64,000 bases of DNA from an uncultured Porphyromonadaceae bacterium (GCA_902461565.1 CABPYL010000013.1:1-64000), one strand, 5' to 3'; numbered from the stretch's first letter, positions 45,429 through 54,347 are shown. The notes: generated from the letters alone by a model not told the origin. Program-made: numbers and translations.

Positions 45429-45508
45429 CCCTAAGAACAATATACTCAATCGCAACTTCTGTTTATGGATAAGTGTTTAAAACATATCCGATATAAAAAA
45501 CGACAGCG

Positions 45509-46327
45509 ATGAAATCCTATACATTCCTTATAGTAGCGGCTGCCTTTTTCGGGGCAGCCACTGTTTCTTGTAACAGCCATAAAAGTGAAGAAAAGCAGGA
45601 GATAAGCTTCACTGTGGTACATCATGCCCAGAACTACCGCCTTGACGGCTCTGCTTCGTCATATCAGATTGATTCCGACCTTGTGTATCTGTGTGAAGCG
45701 CGTCTGCTGATGCCCTCTGACCTGTGCGGCCATAATCCCGATACCCTCCGCAGCGCTATTCTAAAGGTAGGTTTCGATACAATAGGCGAGTATCATGGCC
45801 GTATTTTAGAGGAATCCATGCTGCACGCGGCGGCCGAATTCGGTTTTGCGCCGGTGGCTATCGATGATACAATTGTGGGTAACAACGATGGCTGTTTTAT
45901 TGTGGACGGCGATGTACGCGACATGACCAACCGCACCCTTGCCTATGCCGTTACGCGCTCTACGTACCAGCCGTATGCTGCTCATGGGATGTATACCACT
46001 ACTTATCTTAACTACGACCTTGAGCAGGGACGGCTGTTCTCGCTCGGCGATATCGTAACGTCCGACGGCATGAAACAGCTGCCGGACATCCTTGCACGTA
46101 CCGCACGCACCATGCGCGGAATGATTGGTGCCACCCAACTTGAGGCACTCCCCGCCGACAGCAACTTCTATGTTGATCTGCGCGGCAACATAGTGTTTGT
46201 GTACCAGCCCTACGAGATTGCCAGCTATGCCCAGGGAATTATCGAGATACCTTTGCAGGCCTATCGCATAACAGATATGCTCACCCCCTACGGCATATCC
46301 GTTCTCCTCGGCACGGATAACGAGTGA
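45509..46327 (+). CDS. DUF3298/RsiV-like lipoprotein
   Basis: The 272-residue lipoprotein has lipobox TVSC (Cys21). It shows the PdaC/DUF4163 plus DUF3298 pattern: an N-terminal beta-rich half, then YLNYDLEQGRLFSLGDIV, a helical segment, and FVYQPYEIASYAQGIIEIPL near the C terminus. Proteins of this type include the anti-sigma factor RsiV, which binds lysozyme, but the Bacteroidetes members are uncharacterised lipoproteins. It is 80 bp after ftsH. Confidence 0.75.
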   Translation: MKSYTFLIVAAAFFGAATVSCNSHKSEEKQEISFTVVHHAQNYRLDGSASSYQIDSDLVYLCEARLLMPSDLCGHNPDTLRSAILKVGFDTIGEYHGRILEESMLHAAAEFGFAPVAIDDTIVGNNDGCFIVDGDVRDMTNRTLAYAVTRSTYQPYAAHGMYTTTYLNYDLEQGRLFSLGDIVTSDGMKQLPDILARTARTMRGMIGATQLEALPADSNFYVDLRGNIVFVYQPYEIASYAQGIIEIPLQAYRITDMLTPYGISVLLGTDNE

Positions 46328-46476
46328 GGGGAACGGATGCTATATAAGTGTAGGGTGGAGAGGACTGTTTCTTCCGCTCTCTATTGAATCGTCCTCCATT
46401 TTACATCCCTCTCCGCACTCCGCTCTCCACACTCCACTAAAACGGCCATCTTCACTAAAAAACCATGTTATGTTAA

Positions 46477-46538
46477 TTTGCTCAATTCGCGCGAAATCAT
46501 TACCTTTGCAAACGAAAAAGCAGAGCCTGTAGGCTCTG
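46477..46538 (+). promoter_or_regulatory. Promoter and leader hairpin of fba
   Basis: TTTG (46477-46480), a 20 bp spacer and TACCTTTG (46501-46508) form a consensus promoter. The transcript would begin just before a perfect palindrome, CAGAGCCT-GT-AGGCTCTG (46521-46538), close to the predicted 5' end. Such a hairpin could stabilise an abundant glycolytic mRNA. Confidence 0.75.
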
Positions 46539-46574
46539 GACCGATACTGCATCAACCCAATATTTAAAGTATAT

Positions 46575-47573
46575 ATGGTAAACTACAAAGATCTTGGTCT
46601 TGTAAACACCCGCGAGATGTTTGCCAAGGCTATCAAAGGCGGTTACGCTATTCCCGCTTTCAACTTCAACAATATGGAGCAGCTCCAGGCCATTATCAAA
46701 GCTGCTGCTACTGAAAAATCTCCTGTAATCCTTCAGGTTTCCAAGGGCGCCCGTAACTATGCTAACGCAACCCTTCTGCGTTACATGGCTCAGGGTGCTG
46801 TTGAATATGCAAAGGAACTCGGCTGGGAACATCCCCAGATTGTTCTGCACCTGGACCACGGTGACAGCTTCGAGCTCTGCAAGGACTGCGTTGACATGGG
46901 CTTCTCCAGCGTTATGATCGACGGCAGCCATCTGCCCTACGAAGAGAACGTTGCTCTTACAAAGAAAGTTGTTGAATACGCTCACCAGCACGACGTTACA
47001 GTGGAAGGCGAGCTCGGCGTGCTCGCTGGCGTAGAGGATGAAGTTTCCTCCGACCATCACACCTATACCGACCCCGAGGAAGTTATCGACTTCGCTACCC
47101 GTACAGGCTGCGACTCGCTCGCTATCTCTATCGGTACCTCGCACGGTGCTTACAAGTTCACTCCCGCACAGTGCACCCGTAACGAAGAAGGCAAGCTTGT
47201 TCCCCCGCCACTGGCATTCGACGTTCTCGACGCCGTTATGGCCAAGCTCCCCGGCTTCCCCATCGTTCTCCACGGCTCGTCCTCCGTTCCCCAGGAAGAA
47301 GTTGACACTATCAACATGTTTGGCGGCAAGCTCCCCGACGCTATCGGTATCCCCGAAGAACAGCTTCGCAAGGCTGCCAAGAGCGCAGTTTGCAAAATCA
47401 ACATCGACTCCGACAGCCGTCTGGCTATGACCGCCGCCGTACGTCGTGTATTCTCCGAGAAACCCGGTGAATTCGACCCCCGCAAATATCTTGGCCCGGC
47501 CCGCGACAACATGGAGAAACTGTACCGCCACAAAATTGTGAACGTACTCGGCTCCAACGGCAAAGCTGAATAA
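46575..47573 (+). CDS. fba: Class II fructose-1,6-bisphosphate aldolase
   Basis: The 332-residue zinc aldolase splits fructose-1,6-bisphosphate into dihydroxyacetone phosphate and glyceraldehyde-3-phosphate. AFNFNNMEQLQAI near the N terminus, LHLDHGD with D94 and zinc ligand H95, MIDGSHLPYEEN, GTSHGAYK and VLHGSSS are class II signatures. It is of normal length. A strong promoter, a leader hairpin and a terminator at 47598-47627 make it a single-gene unit, consistent with high expression. Codon use looks biased toward GCT and GTT compared with neighbours, as in highly expressed genes. Confidence 0.95.
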   Translation: MVNYKDLGLVNTREMFAKAIKGGYAIPAFNFNNMEQLQAIIKAAATEKSPVILQVSKGARNYANATLLRYMAQGAVEYAKELGWEHPQIVLHLDHGDSFELCKDCVDMGFSSVMIDGSHLPYEENVALTKKVVEYAHQHDVTVEGELGVLAGVEDEVSSDHHTYTDPEEVIDFATRTGCDSLAISIGTSHGAYKFTPAQCTRNEEGKLVPPPLAFDVLDAVMAKLPGFPIVLHGSSSVPQEEVDTINMFGGKLPDAIGIPEEQLRKAAKSAVCKINIDSDSRLAMTAAVRRVFSEKPGEFDPRKYLGPARDNMEKLYRHKIVNVLGSNGKAE

Positions 47574-47597
47574 TAATCAGACAATCCGCAATACAGA

Positions 47598-47627
47598 GAG
47601 GCTGTGCACCGCACGGCCTCTTTTTTT
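47598..47627 (+). terminator. Rho-independent terminator of fba
   Basis: GAGGC-T-GTGC (47598-47607) pairs with GCAC-G-GCCTC (47611-47620), loop ACC, followed by a run of eight T. Confidence 0.88.
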
Positions 47628-47645
47628 GCCCCGTGGTGTTTTTAA

Positions 47646-47677
47646 CTTGCAGAGGTTGGAAAATTTGCGTACCTTTG
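47646..47677 (+). promoter_or_regulatory. Promoter of the DUF3127 gene
   Basis: CTTG (47646-47649) and TACCTTTG (47670-47677) are 20 bp apart. The position excludes a longer N-terminal reading from 47626 and sets the start at ATG 47713. Confidence 0.7.
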
Positions 47678-47712
47678 TCCCAATAATATCAAATGACAAA
47701 ACACTACAAAAC

Positions 47713-48078
47713 ATGGAAATAAAAGGCACCATTATCCAAGCGCTTCCCGAGCAGTCGGGCATATCAAAGGCTGGCAATGCGTGGAAAAAACGCGAATATG
47801 TAATAGAGAACACCGAGGGTCAGTTCCCCCGCAAAGTATGCTTTACCTGCTTCGGTGACAATGCCGACCGCATCCAGCTTACTCCGGGCCAGCGCGTAAC
47901 GGTGCATTTCGATCTTGAATCGCGCGAATACAATGGTCGCTGGTACACTGAGGTGCGCGCATGGCGTGCCGATATCGAGGATGCCGCTGCTCCGGTAGCC
48001 GCACCCGCTGCAGCCGCCGCTCCTGCGGCAGCTCCCGCCCCCGACCTCAGTGGCGCTAACGATGAATTCCCCTTCTAA
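47713..48078 (+). CDS. DUF3127 protein with OB-fold-like core
   Basis: The start at ATG 47713 (MEIKGTIIQ) gives 121 residues. Residues 1-85 form a beta-rich DUF3127 domain (KGTIIQALPEQSG, KKREYVIENTEG, PGQRVTVHFDLESREYNGRWYTEVRAWRADI), an OB-like pattern common in Bacteroidetes. An Ala/Pro-rich linker then leads to a C-terminal NDEFPF. An acidic-hydrophobic tip like this resembles the DDDIPF tail of single-stranded DNA-binding protein, which recruits partner proteins. A nucleic-acid role is therefore possible but unproven. Confidence 0.85.
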   Translation: MEIKGTIIQALPEQSGISKAGNAWKKREYVIENTEGQFPRKVCFTCFGDNADRIQLTPGQRVTVHFDLESREYNGRWYTEVRAWRADIEDAAAPVAAPAAAAAPAAAPAPDLSGANDEFPF

Positions 48079-48123
48079 AGAACAAGTCGACTTCAAACAT
48101 ACTCCTATCAGTATTTTTTGATA

Positions 48124-49605
48124 ATGGCAACAGAACTGAAACAACTCACAAAACGCGCCGACAACTACTCGCAGTGGTATAACGAGCTTGTTGTGAAGGC
48201 CGACCTTGCCGAGCAATCGGCTGTGCGCGGCTGTATGGTAATCAAACCCTACGGCTACGCTATCTGGGAAAAGATGCAGCAGACGCTGGACCGCATGTTC
48301 AAGGAAACCGGCGTGAAGAACGCATATTTCCCTCTGCTTATCCCCAAGTCGTACCTCTGCCGCGAGGCCGAGCACGTGGAAGGATTCGCAAAGGAGTGTG
48401 CAGTGGTTACACACTACCGTCTTAAGAATGATCCCAACGGGAGCGGCGTTATAGTAGATCCCGAGGCACGTCTGGAGGAGGAGCTTATTATCCGTCCTAC
48501 CTCCGAGACCATCATCTGGGGTACGTATAAAAACTGGATTCACAGCTGGCGCGATCTGCCTGTGTTGTGCAACCAGTGGGCCAACGTTATGCGCTGGGAG
48601 ATGCGCACACGCATGTTCCTCCGCACAGCTGAATTCCTGTGGCAGGAAGGCCACTGCGCCCACGCCACAGCCGAGGAATCGGAAGCCCGTACTGTACAGA
48701 TGATAAAGCTCTACGCCGAATTCGCTGAGAAGTATATGGCGATGCCTGTAACAATGGGCGTAAAGACCGCCAACGAACGTTTTGCCGGTGCGCTGAACAC
48801 CTACACCATCGAGGCGATGATGCAGGACGGAAAGGCTCTGCAGGCCGGTACAAGCCATAATCTTGGCCAGAACTTTGCCAAGGCTTTCGATGTTACTTTC
48901 GCCAACAAGGAGAACAAGCCCGAATACGTATGGGCAAATTCGTGGGGCGTGTCCACACGTCTGATGGGTGCCCTTATTATGACGCATTCCGATGACAATG
49001 GCCTTGTACTGCCTCCGCATCTGGCTCCCATACAGGTTGTTATCGTGCCTATATATAAGACTGGCGAGCAGCTTGCCGAAATTACCGACAAGGTTATGCC
49101 TATTGTGCAGCGTTTCAACGAACTCGGGATATCGGTTAAGTACGACGATGCCGATAACAAGCGTCCCGGCTTCAAGTTTGCCGACTACGAACTCAAGGGT
49201 GTGCCGGTGCGCCTGGTTCTTGGCCCGCGTGATATCGAGCAAGGTACGGTGGAGGTTATGCGCCGCGATACTCTCGAGAAGCATGTGGCTCCTCTGGCCG
49301 GCGTCGCCGACTATGTCCATACTCTGCTTGAGGATATCCAGAACAACATCTTCGAGAAGGCTAAGGCCATGCGCACAGCCAAGACTTACGTATGCGACAG
49401 CTACGAGGACTTTAAGAAGCGTATTGAGGACGGAGGTTTCTTCCTTTGCCACTGGGACGGTACTACAGAGACCGAGGAACTTATCAAGGCCGAGACAAAA
49501 GCTACTATCCGCTGCATCCCTCTGGACGGCGACGACACCCCGGGTGTTTGTATGGTAACCGGCAAACCTTCCAAACGCCGTGTAATCATCGCCCGTAACT
49601 ATTGA
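48124..49605 (+). CDS. proS: Prolyl-tRNA synthetase, short type without editing insertion
   Basis: Starting at ATG 48124, the product is 493 residues. This is the archaeal/eukaryotic-like class IIa ProRS (type 3): motif 2 RWEMRTRMFLRTAEFLWQEGH, RPTSETIIW, TSHNLGQNFAKAF, and a C-terminal zinc-binding-like domain. The INS editing domain of E. coli ProS is absent, as is usual for this form in Bacteroidetes. It attaches proline to tRNA-Pro. The TTG two codons upstream is not needed. Confidence 0.95.
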   Translation: MATELKQLTKRADNYSQWYNELVVKADLAEQSAVRGCMVIKPYGYAIWEKMQQTLDRMFKETGVKNAYFPLLIPKSYLCREAEHVEGFAKECAVVTHYRLKNDPNGSGVIVDPEARLEEELIIRPTSETIIWGTYKNWIHSWRDLPVLCNQWANVMRWEMRTRMFLRTAEFLWQEGHCAHATAEESEARTVQMIKLYAEFAEKYMAMPVTMGVKTANERFAGALNTYTIEAMMQDGKALQAGTSHNLGQNFAKAFDVTFANKENKPEYVWANSWGVSTRLMGALIMTHSDDNGLVLPPHLAPIQVVIVPIYKTGEQLAEITDKVMPIVQRFNELGISVKYDDADNKRPGFKFADYELKGVPVRLVLGPRDIEQGTVEVMRRDTLEKHVAPLAGVADYVHTLLEDIQNNIFEKAKAMRTAKTYVCDSYEDFKKRIEDGGFFLCHWDGTTETEELIKAETKATIRCIPLDGDDTPGVCMVTGKPSKRRVIIARNY

Positions 49606-49676
49606 TATAAATCAAAATATACTGCTCCGTGCGGTTCCGCGCAGGCGGTCCGGCGGAGCAGATTTTATCCTCTCCA

Positions 49677-50144
49677 ATGGCTAATAAGATTAACGTTGAA
49701 CTCCAGCTGTTCAGGCCTGATACAGCCACTCATGTGAGTATTCCCGTAGCGGACGGAGGCATTCAGGCAGGATTCCCTTCGCCGGCGCAGGATTATATTA
49801 GCGAATATATCGACCTGAACCGTGAGCTGGTGCCGCATCCTTCGGCAACGTTCTATGGCCGTGTATCGGGCGATTCCATGATAGAGGAGGGTATAGAACC
49901 TGGCGATCTGCTGGTTATTGACCGCTCCATCGAGCCTGCCGACGGCGACCTGGCTGTTTGTTGTCTCGACGGCGAGTTTACGCTGAAACGCATCCGACTG
50001 GCAGCCGGCGCTGTATGGCTCATTCCGTCCAACGAATCTTTCGACCCTATTCTCGTAACGCCGGAGAATCGCTTCGAGATATGGGGTGTTGTGCTGCATA
50101 CCATAAAGAATAACCGACGTCCGCGTCATCTGCGTAAAAGCTGA
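49677..50144 (+). CDS. umuD: UmuD-like S24 self-cleaving protein
   Basis: Starting at ATG 49677, the product is 155 residues; a GTG 48 bases upstream gives a Gly/Ala-rich extension that is unlikely. The cleavage site A31-G32 in QAGFPSP, catalytic S67 in SGDSM and K104 in FTLKR are the UmuD/LexA S24 features. There is no DNA-binding HTH, separating it from LexA. UmuD is processed after DNA damage and joins UmuC to make the error-prone DNA polymerase V. It lies 13 bp before umuC. Confidence 0.93.
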   Translation: MANKINVELQLFRPDTATHVSIPVADGGIQAGFPSPAQDYISEYIDLNRELVPHPSATFYGRVSGDSMIEEGIEPGDLLVIDRSIEPADGDLAVCCLDGEFTLKRIRLAAGAVWLIPSNESFDPILVTPENRFEIWGVVLHTIKNNRRPRHLRKS

Positions 50145-50157
50145 CGCCTCCACCGCT

Positions 50158-51438
50158 ATGACCGGACTGATAGACTGCAACAATTTTTTTGTCAGCTGCG
50201 AGCGCGTTTTCAACCCGCGTCTGCGGGGAGTGCCTGTAGCGGTGCTAAGCAACAACGACGGCTGCATGGTGGCACTATCCAACGAGGCAAAAGCAATCGG
50301 CTTGAAGCGCGGCGACCCGTATTTCAAGGTCAAGGAAATGTGCGAGAGGTTCAACGTAGCTGTCCTTTCGGGCAATCACAGGCTGTATGGCGATATTTCC
50401 GCGCGTGTGATGGATACTATAGCTTCGGTGGCCGGCGATGTTAGCGTATATTCGATCGACGAAGCATTTATAGATCTTAGCCTTTTTGATGGCGAAGGTC
50501 TCGAGAGCCTTGGTCGCGAAATTGTGCGCCGCGTGCGCCGCAATACGGGTATACCTGCTTCGCTCGGGATAGCTCCTACAAAGACTCTTGCCAAGATTGC
50601 ATCGCATTTCGCAAAGAAATATCTTGCTTACCGCGGAGTGTGCTTTATCGACAATGAGACACGCCGCCGCAAGGCTCTGGAGCTTACTCCGATAGGCGAC
50701 GTGTGGGGTGTGGGACGCCGTTTGCTCAAACGTTTTGGCGCATATGGTATCACGCATGCGATACAGTACGCCGATATGGCGCCTGACGATGTTGAAAAAA
50801 TAGTGAATGTCGCCGGACAACGCACCTGGCGCGAGCTCAACGGCATTTCCTGTGTCGATATAGAAGACCATGATGCGGGCCGCAAGCAGATGTGCTGTAC
50901 ACGTTCTTTCGGTAACAGCATATCCTCTTTCGGTCAGCTGTGCGATGTGTTCGCTCTGTTTGCCACTATTGTAACGCGCCGTCTGCGCGAGCATCATCTG
51001 GCAGCCAAGGGCATGAGTGTGTTTTTGCAGACAAATTCTTTCCGCACCGATCAGCCCCAGTATTGCCCTTCGGCTTATGCGCCTTTGATGGAACCGACAT
51101 CGGATACCATGCGGATTGCCGCCGCGGCACATCAGGCCGTGCATGGCATTTTCCGCACGGGATATGCCTTCAAACGCGCTGGCATAATGATTACCGAACT
51201 TGTTCCGGAGAGTGCGGCACAGATGTCGCTTTTCGGCGACAGCGACGACCGCGAACGCCGCCGCAGACTAATGTCGGTGGTAGACGGGATAAACGCATCG
51301 TCGCTGAGCCACGACCGTGTCCACATAGCATCGTATATGCCGGCCGAGAGTTGCGTGAACTGCGGGCATCGGTCTCCAAACTATTCCACGTGTATAAAAG
51401 ATATAATCAAGATAAATACTAACTATGGACTACGATAA
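50158..51438 (+). CDS. umuC: UmuC, catalytic subunit of DNA polymerase V (Y family)
   Basis: The 426-residue translesion polymerase has metal ligands D6 in LIDCNNFF and D101-E102 in YSIDEAFID. The fingers/palm segment NNDGCMVALSNEAKAIG, HhH-type VWGVGRRLLKRFGAYG and the little-finger domain follow. QMSLF at 355-359 matches the beta-clamp-binding motif. Four Cys/His near the C terminus (CVNCGH... with a later C) resemble the DUF4113-type tail. Together with umuD it forms a mutagenesis operon. The stop overlaps the HU-like gene by 14 bp. Confidence 0.95.
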   Translation: MTGLIDCNNFFVSCERVFNPRLRGVPVAVLSNNDGCMVALSNEAKAIGLKRGDPYFKVKEMCERFNVAVLSGNHRLYGDISARVMDTIASVAGDVSVYSIDEAFIDLSLFDGEGLESLGREIVRRVRRNTGIPASLGIAPTKTLAKIASHFAKKYLAYRGVCFIDNETRRRKALELTPIGDVWGVGRRLLKRFGAYGITHAIQYADMAPDDVEKIVNVAGQRTWRELNGISCVDIEDHDAGRKQMCCTRSFGNSISSFGQLCDVFALFATIVTRRLREHHLAAKGMSVFLQTNSFRTDQPQYCPSAYAPLMEPTSDTMRIAAAAHQAVHGIFRTGYAFKRAGIMITELVPESAAQMSLFGDSDDRERRRRLMSVVDGINASSLSHDRVHIASYMPAESCVNCGHRSPNYSTCIKDIIKINTNYGLR

Positions 51439-51715
51439 ATTCCGCAAGACAATGAGCGAGCGCACAGGCCGTAGCGAAGCTGATATCGACGCTCTCACCG
51501 AGGGCCTGTCCGTATCTCTGCGCGAAAGCTGCTCCGACATGGATACGGTGGCTGTACCCACATTCGGATCTTTTGTGCCCGTAAAGCACGACGAGGAAAT
51601 TGTTAACGACCTTTCCACTGGCAAGCGCATGCTGCTGCCGCCGGAGATTACTATCGATTTTGTACCTTCGGGACGTCTGCGCAACCGCATAGATCCTACA
51701 GAACCGATTCTGTAA
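51425..51715 (+). CDS. HU/IHF-like DNA-binding protein coupled to umuDC
   Basis: The 96-residue protein follows the HU fold. Residues 1-45 form the helical dimerisation part, then VAVPTFGSFVPVKHDEE and MLLPPEITIDFVPSGRLRNRI match the beta-arm region (GFGTF, then an F-x-PS-x-x-L/R segment). The central arm residues RNP of classic HU are not obvious, so this is a divergent member. It starts inside umuC (14-bp overlap), so it should be co-translated with polymerase V. Confidence 0.75.
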   Translation: MDYDKFRKTMSERTGRSEADIDALTEGLSVSLRESCSDMDTVAVPTFGSFVPVKHDEEIVNDLSTGKRMLLPPEITIDFVPSGRLRNRIDPTEPIL

Positions 51716-51735
51716 GGAGCGACAGCGCAAAAGAA

Positions 51736-51770
51736 GGGAGGCTGTGGCGTATTGTGCGCCACAGCCTCCC
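51736..51770. terminator. Bidirectional terminator hairpin
   Basis: GGGAGGCTGTGGCG (51736-51749) and CGCCACAGCCTCCC (51757-51770) form a perfect 14-bp stem with a 7-base loop. They lie between the convergent HU-like gene and the secreted-protein gene at 51791. Confidence 0.8.
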
Positions 51771-51790
51771 TGTATTGTTGTTCCGATGAA

Positions 51791-54034
51791 TCAGAGCGCT
51801 ATCTTAATGCATTTGCTGTCTACCTTGAGGATATAGATACCTCGTGGCAGTGCATCGCGCGAAATGGCGTTGCCGGTAACATCCATCACCTTGGTGCCGT
51901 TGATGCCATAAACCGCAGCGTGTTCGAAATCGCCGGCAATCATAATTTCAGAAGCGTCTATTAATACCTTCACATTGTCTTCGTCGGAGATAATTTCGGC
52001 TACCGAACCGGTGGACGACTCATCAATGCAGATGGAACCGAGTTGTACGTAGCTGTAGTAGTTGGAAGGTATCGGGGTGGCAAGCTGTGTGCCGATACAA
52101 GCAGTAGTGCCGGCGATGCTTTCGGGAAGCTCTACTATATATTTCTGGAACAGCATCAAGCCGTCGTCGCTGTACTGGGGTTCCCTAAGGGTGAAGGCAT
52201 CCAGTTCTGTCATGTCCTCCACTTTAGGTTTTTTGCCGGTGTATACGATAAAGAGTTCGTTTGTAAGCGAGCGTATTTCGTATGTTACGCAGTATTTCTT
52301 ACCTTCTTCGAACGCGATAGGAGGCGAGATAATCCAGTCGTCGGCATCTTTGATAGAAGATATGTCAAACGTCGGCGAGATAATATATTCGGCAGTCATC
52401 TCATAGTCGCCGAATACGGAGTGTCCGAGATCGGAGCCGAAGAGCCAGGAGAAAGTGTCGGCGTTGTGGTCCGATACAGTCCAGCGGTTTGCGAGTGCCG
52501 TGGGATTCTCGAAAGTTTCCTCCAGGGGTAGATCGTCAATGGCGGGGCCGGCAACAACAACAGGGGATATGGCAGAGGATGCGCCATAATCGTTTTTGGA
52601 GGTAACTCGGTAGGTGTAGTTGAGCAGACGTCGGATATTTTTGTCTACTACAGAAGTTTCTGTAATATCTGTTGCCACAACAACATTGTCGGGCAGACGG
52701 GTGATATCGTAGCGTGTATTTTCAGGGATATAAGTGCCGCCGTATGCGCCTTCGGTGGGAGCCTGCCAAGACAGTGTTACGCTGCTGAAATCATCAGAGG
52801 ACTCGACGGAGAAGCCGGATACAGCTGCAGGACGGTCGAAACCGACATATGCGTAGACAGGTGTCTTGGGACCGTCGCCTCCGGTAAAGCTGTAGCATAC
52901 AATATCGTAGCGGTAAGTGCCAGATGCAGGAATATCGGTATCGGTGAACGATATGCGCTGTCCGGCACTGACGCCCTTCGCGGTGTAGATGCGCACGCCA
53001 TCGCGGTAAATGTCGTAGCCGTCGACTGTGGTGTCATCCTCGCCGTTGAAGCATTTTACTGGTGTGGTGAACGACAGAGTGCAATCCGAACCGTTCTCGG
53101 CAGATTTGCACTCTATGTCGGTGGCAAAACCGGGTGCCGAGAATCCACCGGCGCAATAGGGGATATACAAACCCAAGAAACGGCCGTGCGAGCCGATTTC
53201 TGCAATCTGGGTGTATTCGTATTTACCGCTTTCCGGTGTATAGTTTTGCTGTGGGCCGATGACTGGCAGCGTAATTTCCACGAGCCATGTAGAGGCGGAA
53301 CGGTCGTTATTGGGATTTACCATGCAGTTGGCGCCCCAGTAGAGTTTATTGCAGGTGAGGTCGAAAGACATCGACTGGTTACTAACCAAATCGCTGTAGG
53401 GGAGCTGCATAAGAAGTTCTGCGCGGTTGTCGTTCTCCATATCCACTTGATATAGCTTTCCTTCGCCGGAGATTACGAATACACGGCCATGTGCGTCGCA
53501 GGCAATTGTTCCGGCTGTTACAGGCAGCTTGACTATTCGGGTGAATTTTCCCGTATTGCGGTCGACGTCGTATACGCAGCTTCTGTATTCAGGATCGAAT
53601 CCGACGGCGAGCAGACGGTCGTTGGCGAGGTCGTAGGTCATATCCTGAGGTTTGAACTGCGATTTTTCAGGATTCCAGTCGCCGATTTCTTCGTAGTGTC
53701 CCGTGTATATGTTATAGGAGAAGAACGGTTTGGGTTCCGGCATGGTTATGGACGAAGAATAAATATACGGAACTCCGTAGAAAACGCCGTCAATTGCAGT
53801 GGCGGCATACATGCCCATGTTGTCCGTAAATTCGTAAATCAGCTCGTTTGTACCGGGCGAAGCAAATGTCTGGCGAGTGAAGCCATACTGCGAGCCGTTG
53901 GCGTTGGTGTACGTTTCGTTGCCTAGAAAGAAACCATAAAAGTCGCGGTTGCCGTACTGTACTTCAGCGGCATGAGCTTCGTAGCAGCCAGCAGAGCATA
54001 ACAGTGCGACAGAAAAAAGTATTTGTTTTACCAT
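51791..54034 (-). CDS. Large secreted protein with fibronectin type III-like repeats and a Por/T9SS-like C-terminal domain
   Basis: The 747-residue protein has a signal peptide ending near HAA (about 22). Residues about 25-300 look like a beta-propeller (MTYDLANDRLLAVGFDPE, FVISGEGKLYQVD). Fn3-like repeats then span about 310-500 (VDGYDIYRDGVRIYT, VTLSWQAPTEG). A jelly-roll-like segment (about 505-680, LPLEETFENP, ISPPIAFEEGKKYCVTYEIR) follows. The final 70 residues (AAVYGINGTKVMD ... GIYILKVDSKCIKIAL) have the CTD pattern. No enzymatic motif is visible. Similar choice-of-anchor plus Fn3 proteins are common extracellular or surface proteins in Bacteroidales. Confidence 0.75.
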   Translation of the reverse strand: MVKQILFSVALLCSAGCYEAHAAEVQYGNRDFYGFFLGNETYTNANGSQYGFTRQTFASPGTNELIYEFTDNMGMYAATAIDGVFYGVPYIYSSSITMPEPKPFFSYNIYTGHYEEIGDWNPEKSQFKPQDMTYDLANDRLLAVGFDPEYRSCVYDVDRNTGKFTRIVKLPVTAGTIACDAHGRVFVISGEGKLYQVDMENDNRAELLMQLPYSDLVSNQSMSFDLTCNKLYWGANCMVNPNNDRSASTWLVEITLPVIGPQQNYTPESGKYEYTQIAEIGSHGRFLGLYIPYCAGGFSAPGFATDIECKSAENGSDCTLSFTTPVKCFNGEDDTTVDGYDIYRDGVRIYTAKGVSAGQRISFTDTDIPASGTYRYDIVCYSFTGGDGPKTPVYAYVGFDRPAAVSGFSVESSDDFSSVTLSWQAPTEGAYGGTYIPENTRYDITRLPDNVVVATDITETSVVDKNIRRLLNYTYRVTSKNDYGASSAISPVVVAGPAIDDLPLEETFENPTALANRWTVSDHNADTFSWLFGSDLGHSVFGDYEMTAEYIISPTFDISSIKDADDWIISPPIAFEEGKKYCVTYEIRSLTNELFIVYTGKKPKVEDMTELDAFTLREPQYSDDGLMLFQKYIVELPESIAGTTACIGTQLATPIPSNYYSYVQLGSICIDESSTGSVAEIISDEDNVKVLIDASEIMIAGDFEHAAVYGINGTKVMDVTGNAISRDALPRGIYILKVDSKCIKIAL

Positions 54035-54162
54035 GAAAATAATATTATGTAGTTCCTTGGGAAATATATCGACAGAGAAATCTTGGTTTTATTTATCTTT
54101 AATAATGTAACAATGAAAAGGAGATACTTAACAGACTGTTTGCTAAAATCGAATATTGGCGA

Positions 54163-54194
54163 CAAAAGTACATCCTTTGCTATATATATTCAAA
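54163..54194 (-). promoter_or_regulatory. Promoter of the 51791-54034 secreted-protein gene
   Basis: On the minus strand TTTG (54194-54191), 20 bp, then TACTTTTG (54170-54163) make a consensus promoter. It leaves an untranslated leader of about 120 nt. Confidence 0.75.
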
Positions 54195-54315
54195 TGGATT
54201 GTTATTAATTATTGTTAAATACGCGTTTTTGGCATATGCGGAGTATCTGACAGGAGCGACGCCGTGGTATTTCTGACATCTATTTTGCAGACGGCAAATT
54301 AAAACGCGTCGCTTT

Positions 54316-54347
54316 TTTGCAGTTTATTCAAAAAAGCACTACCTTTG
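54316..54347 (+). promoter_or_regulatory. Promoter of the M6 peptidase gene
   Basis: TTTG (54316-54319), 20 bp, TACCTTTG (54340-54347): full consensus, ending 51 bp before ATG 54399. Confidence 0.82.

Noticed and set aside
43203..45455. A 750-codon open frame antisense to ftsH
   Set aside because: FtsH is complete and conserved on the other strand; the antisense product shows no family features.
47626..47712. N-terminal extension of the DUF3127 protein
   Set aside because: It spans the promoter at 47646-47677 and would not be transcribed.
47764..49452. A 562-codon open frame antisense to proS
   Set aside because: ProRS motifs fix the plus-strand gene; the antisense frame is a by-product.
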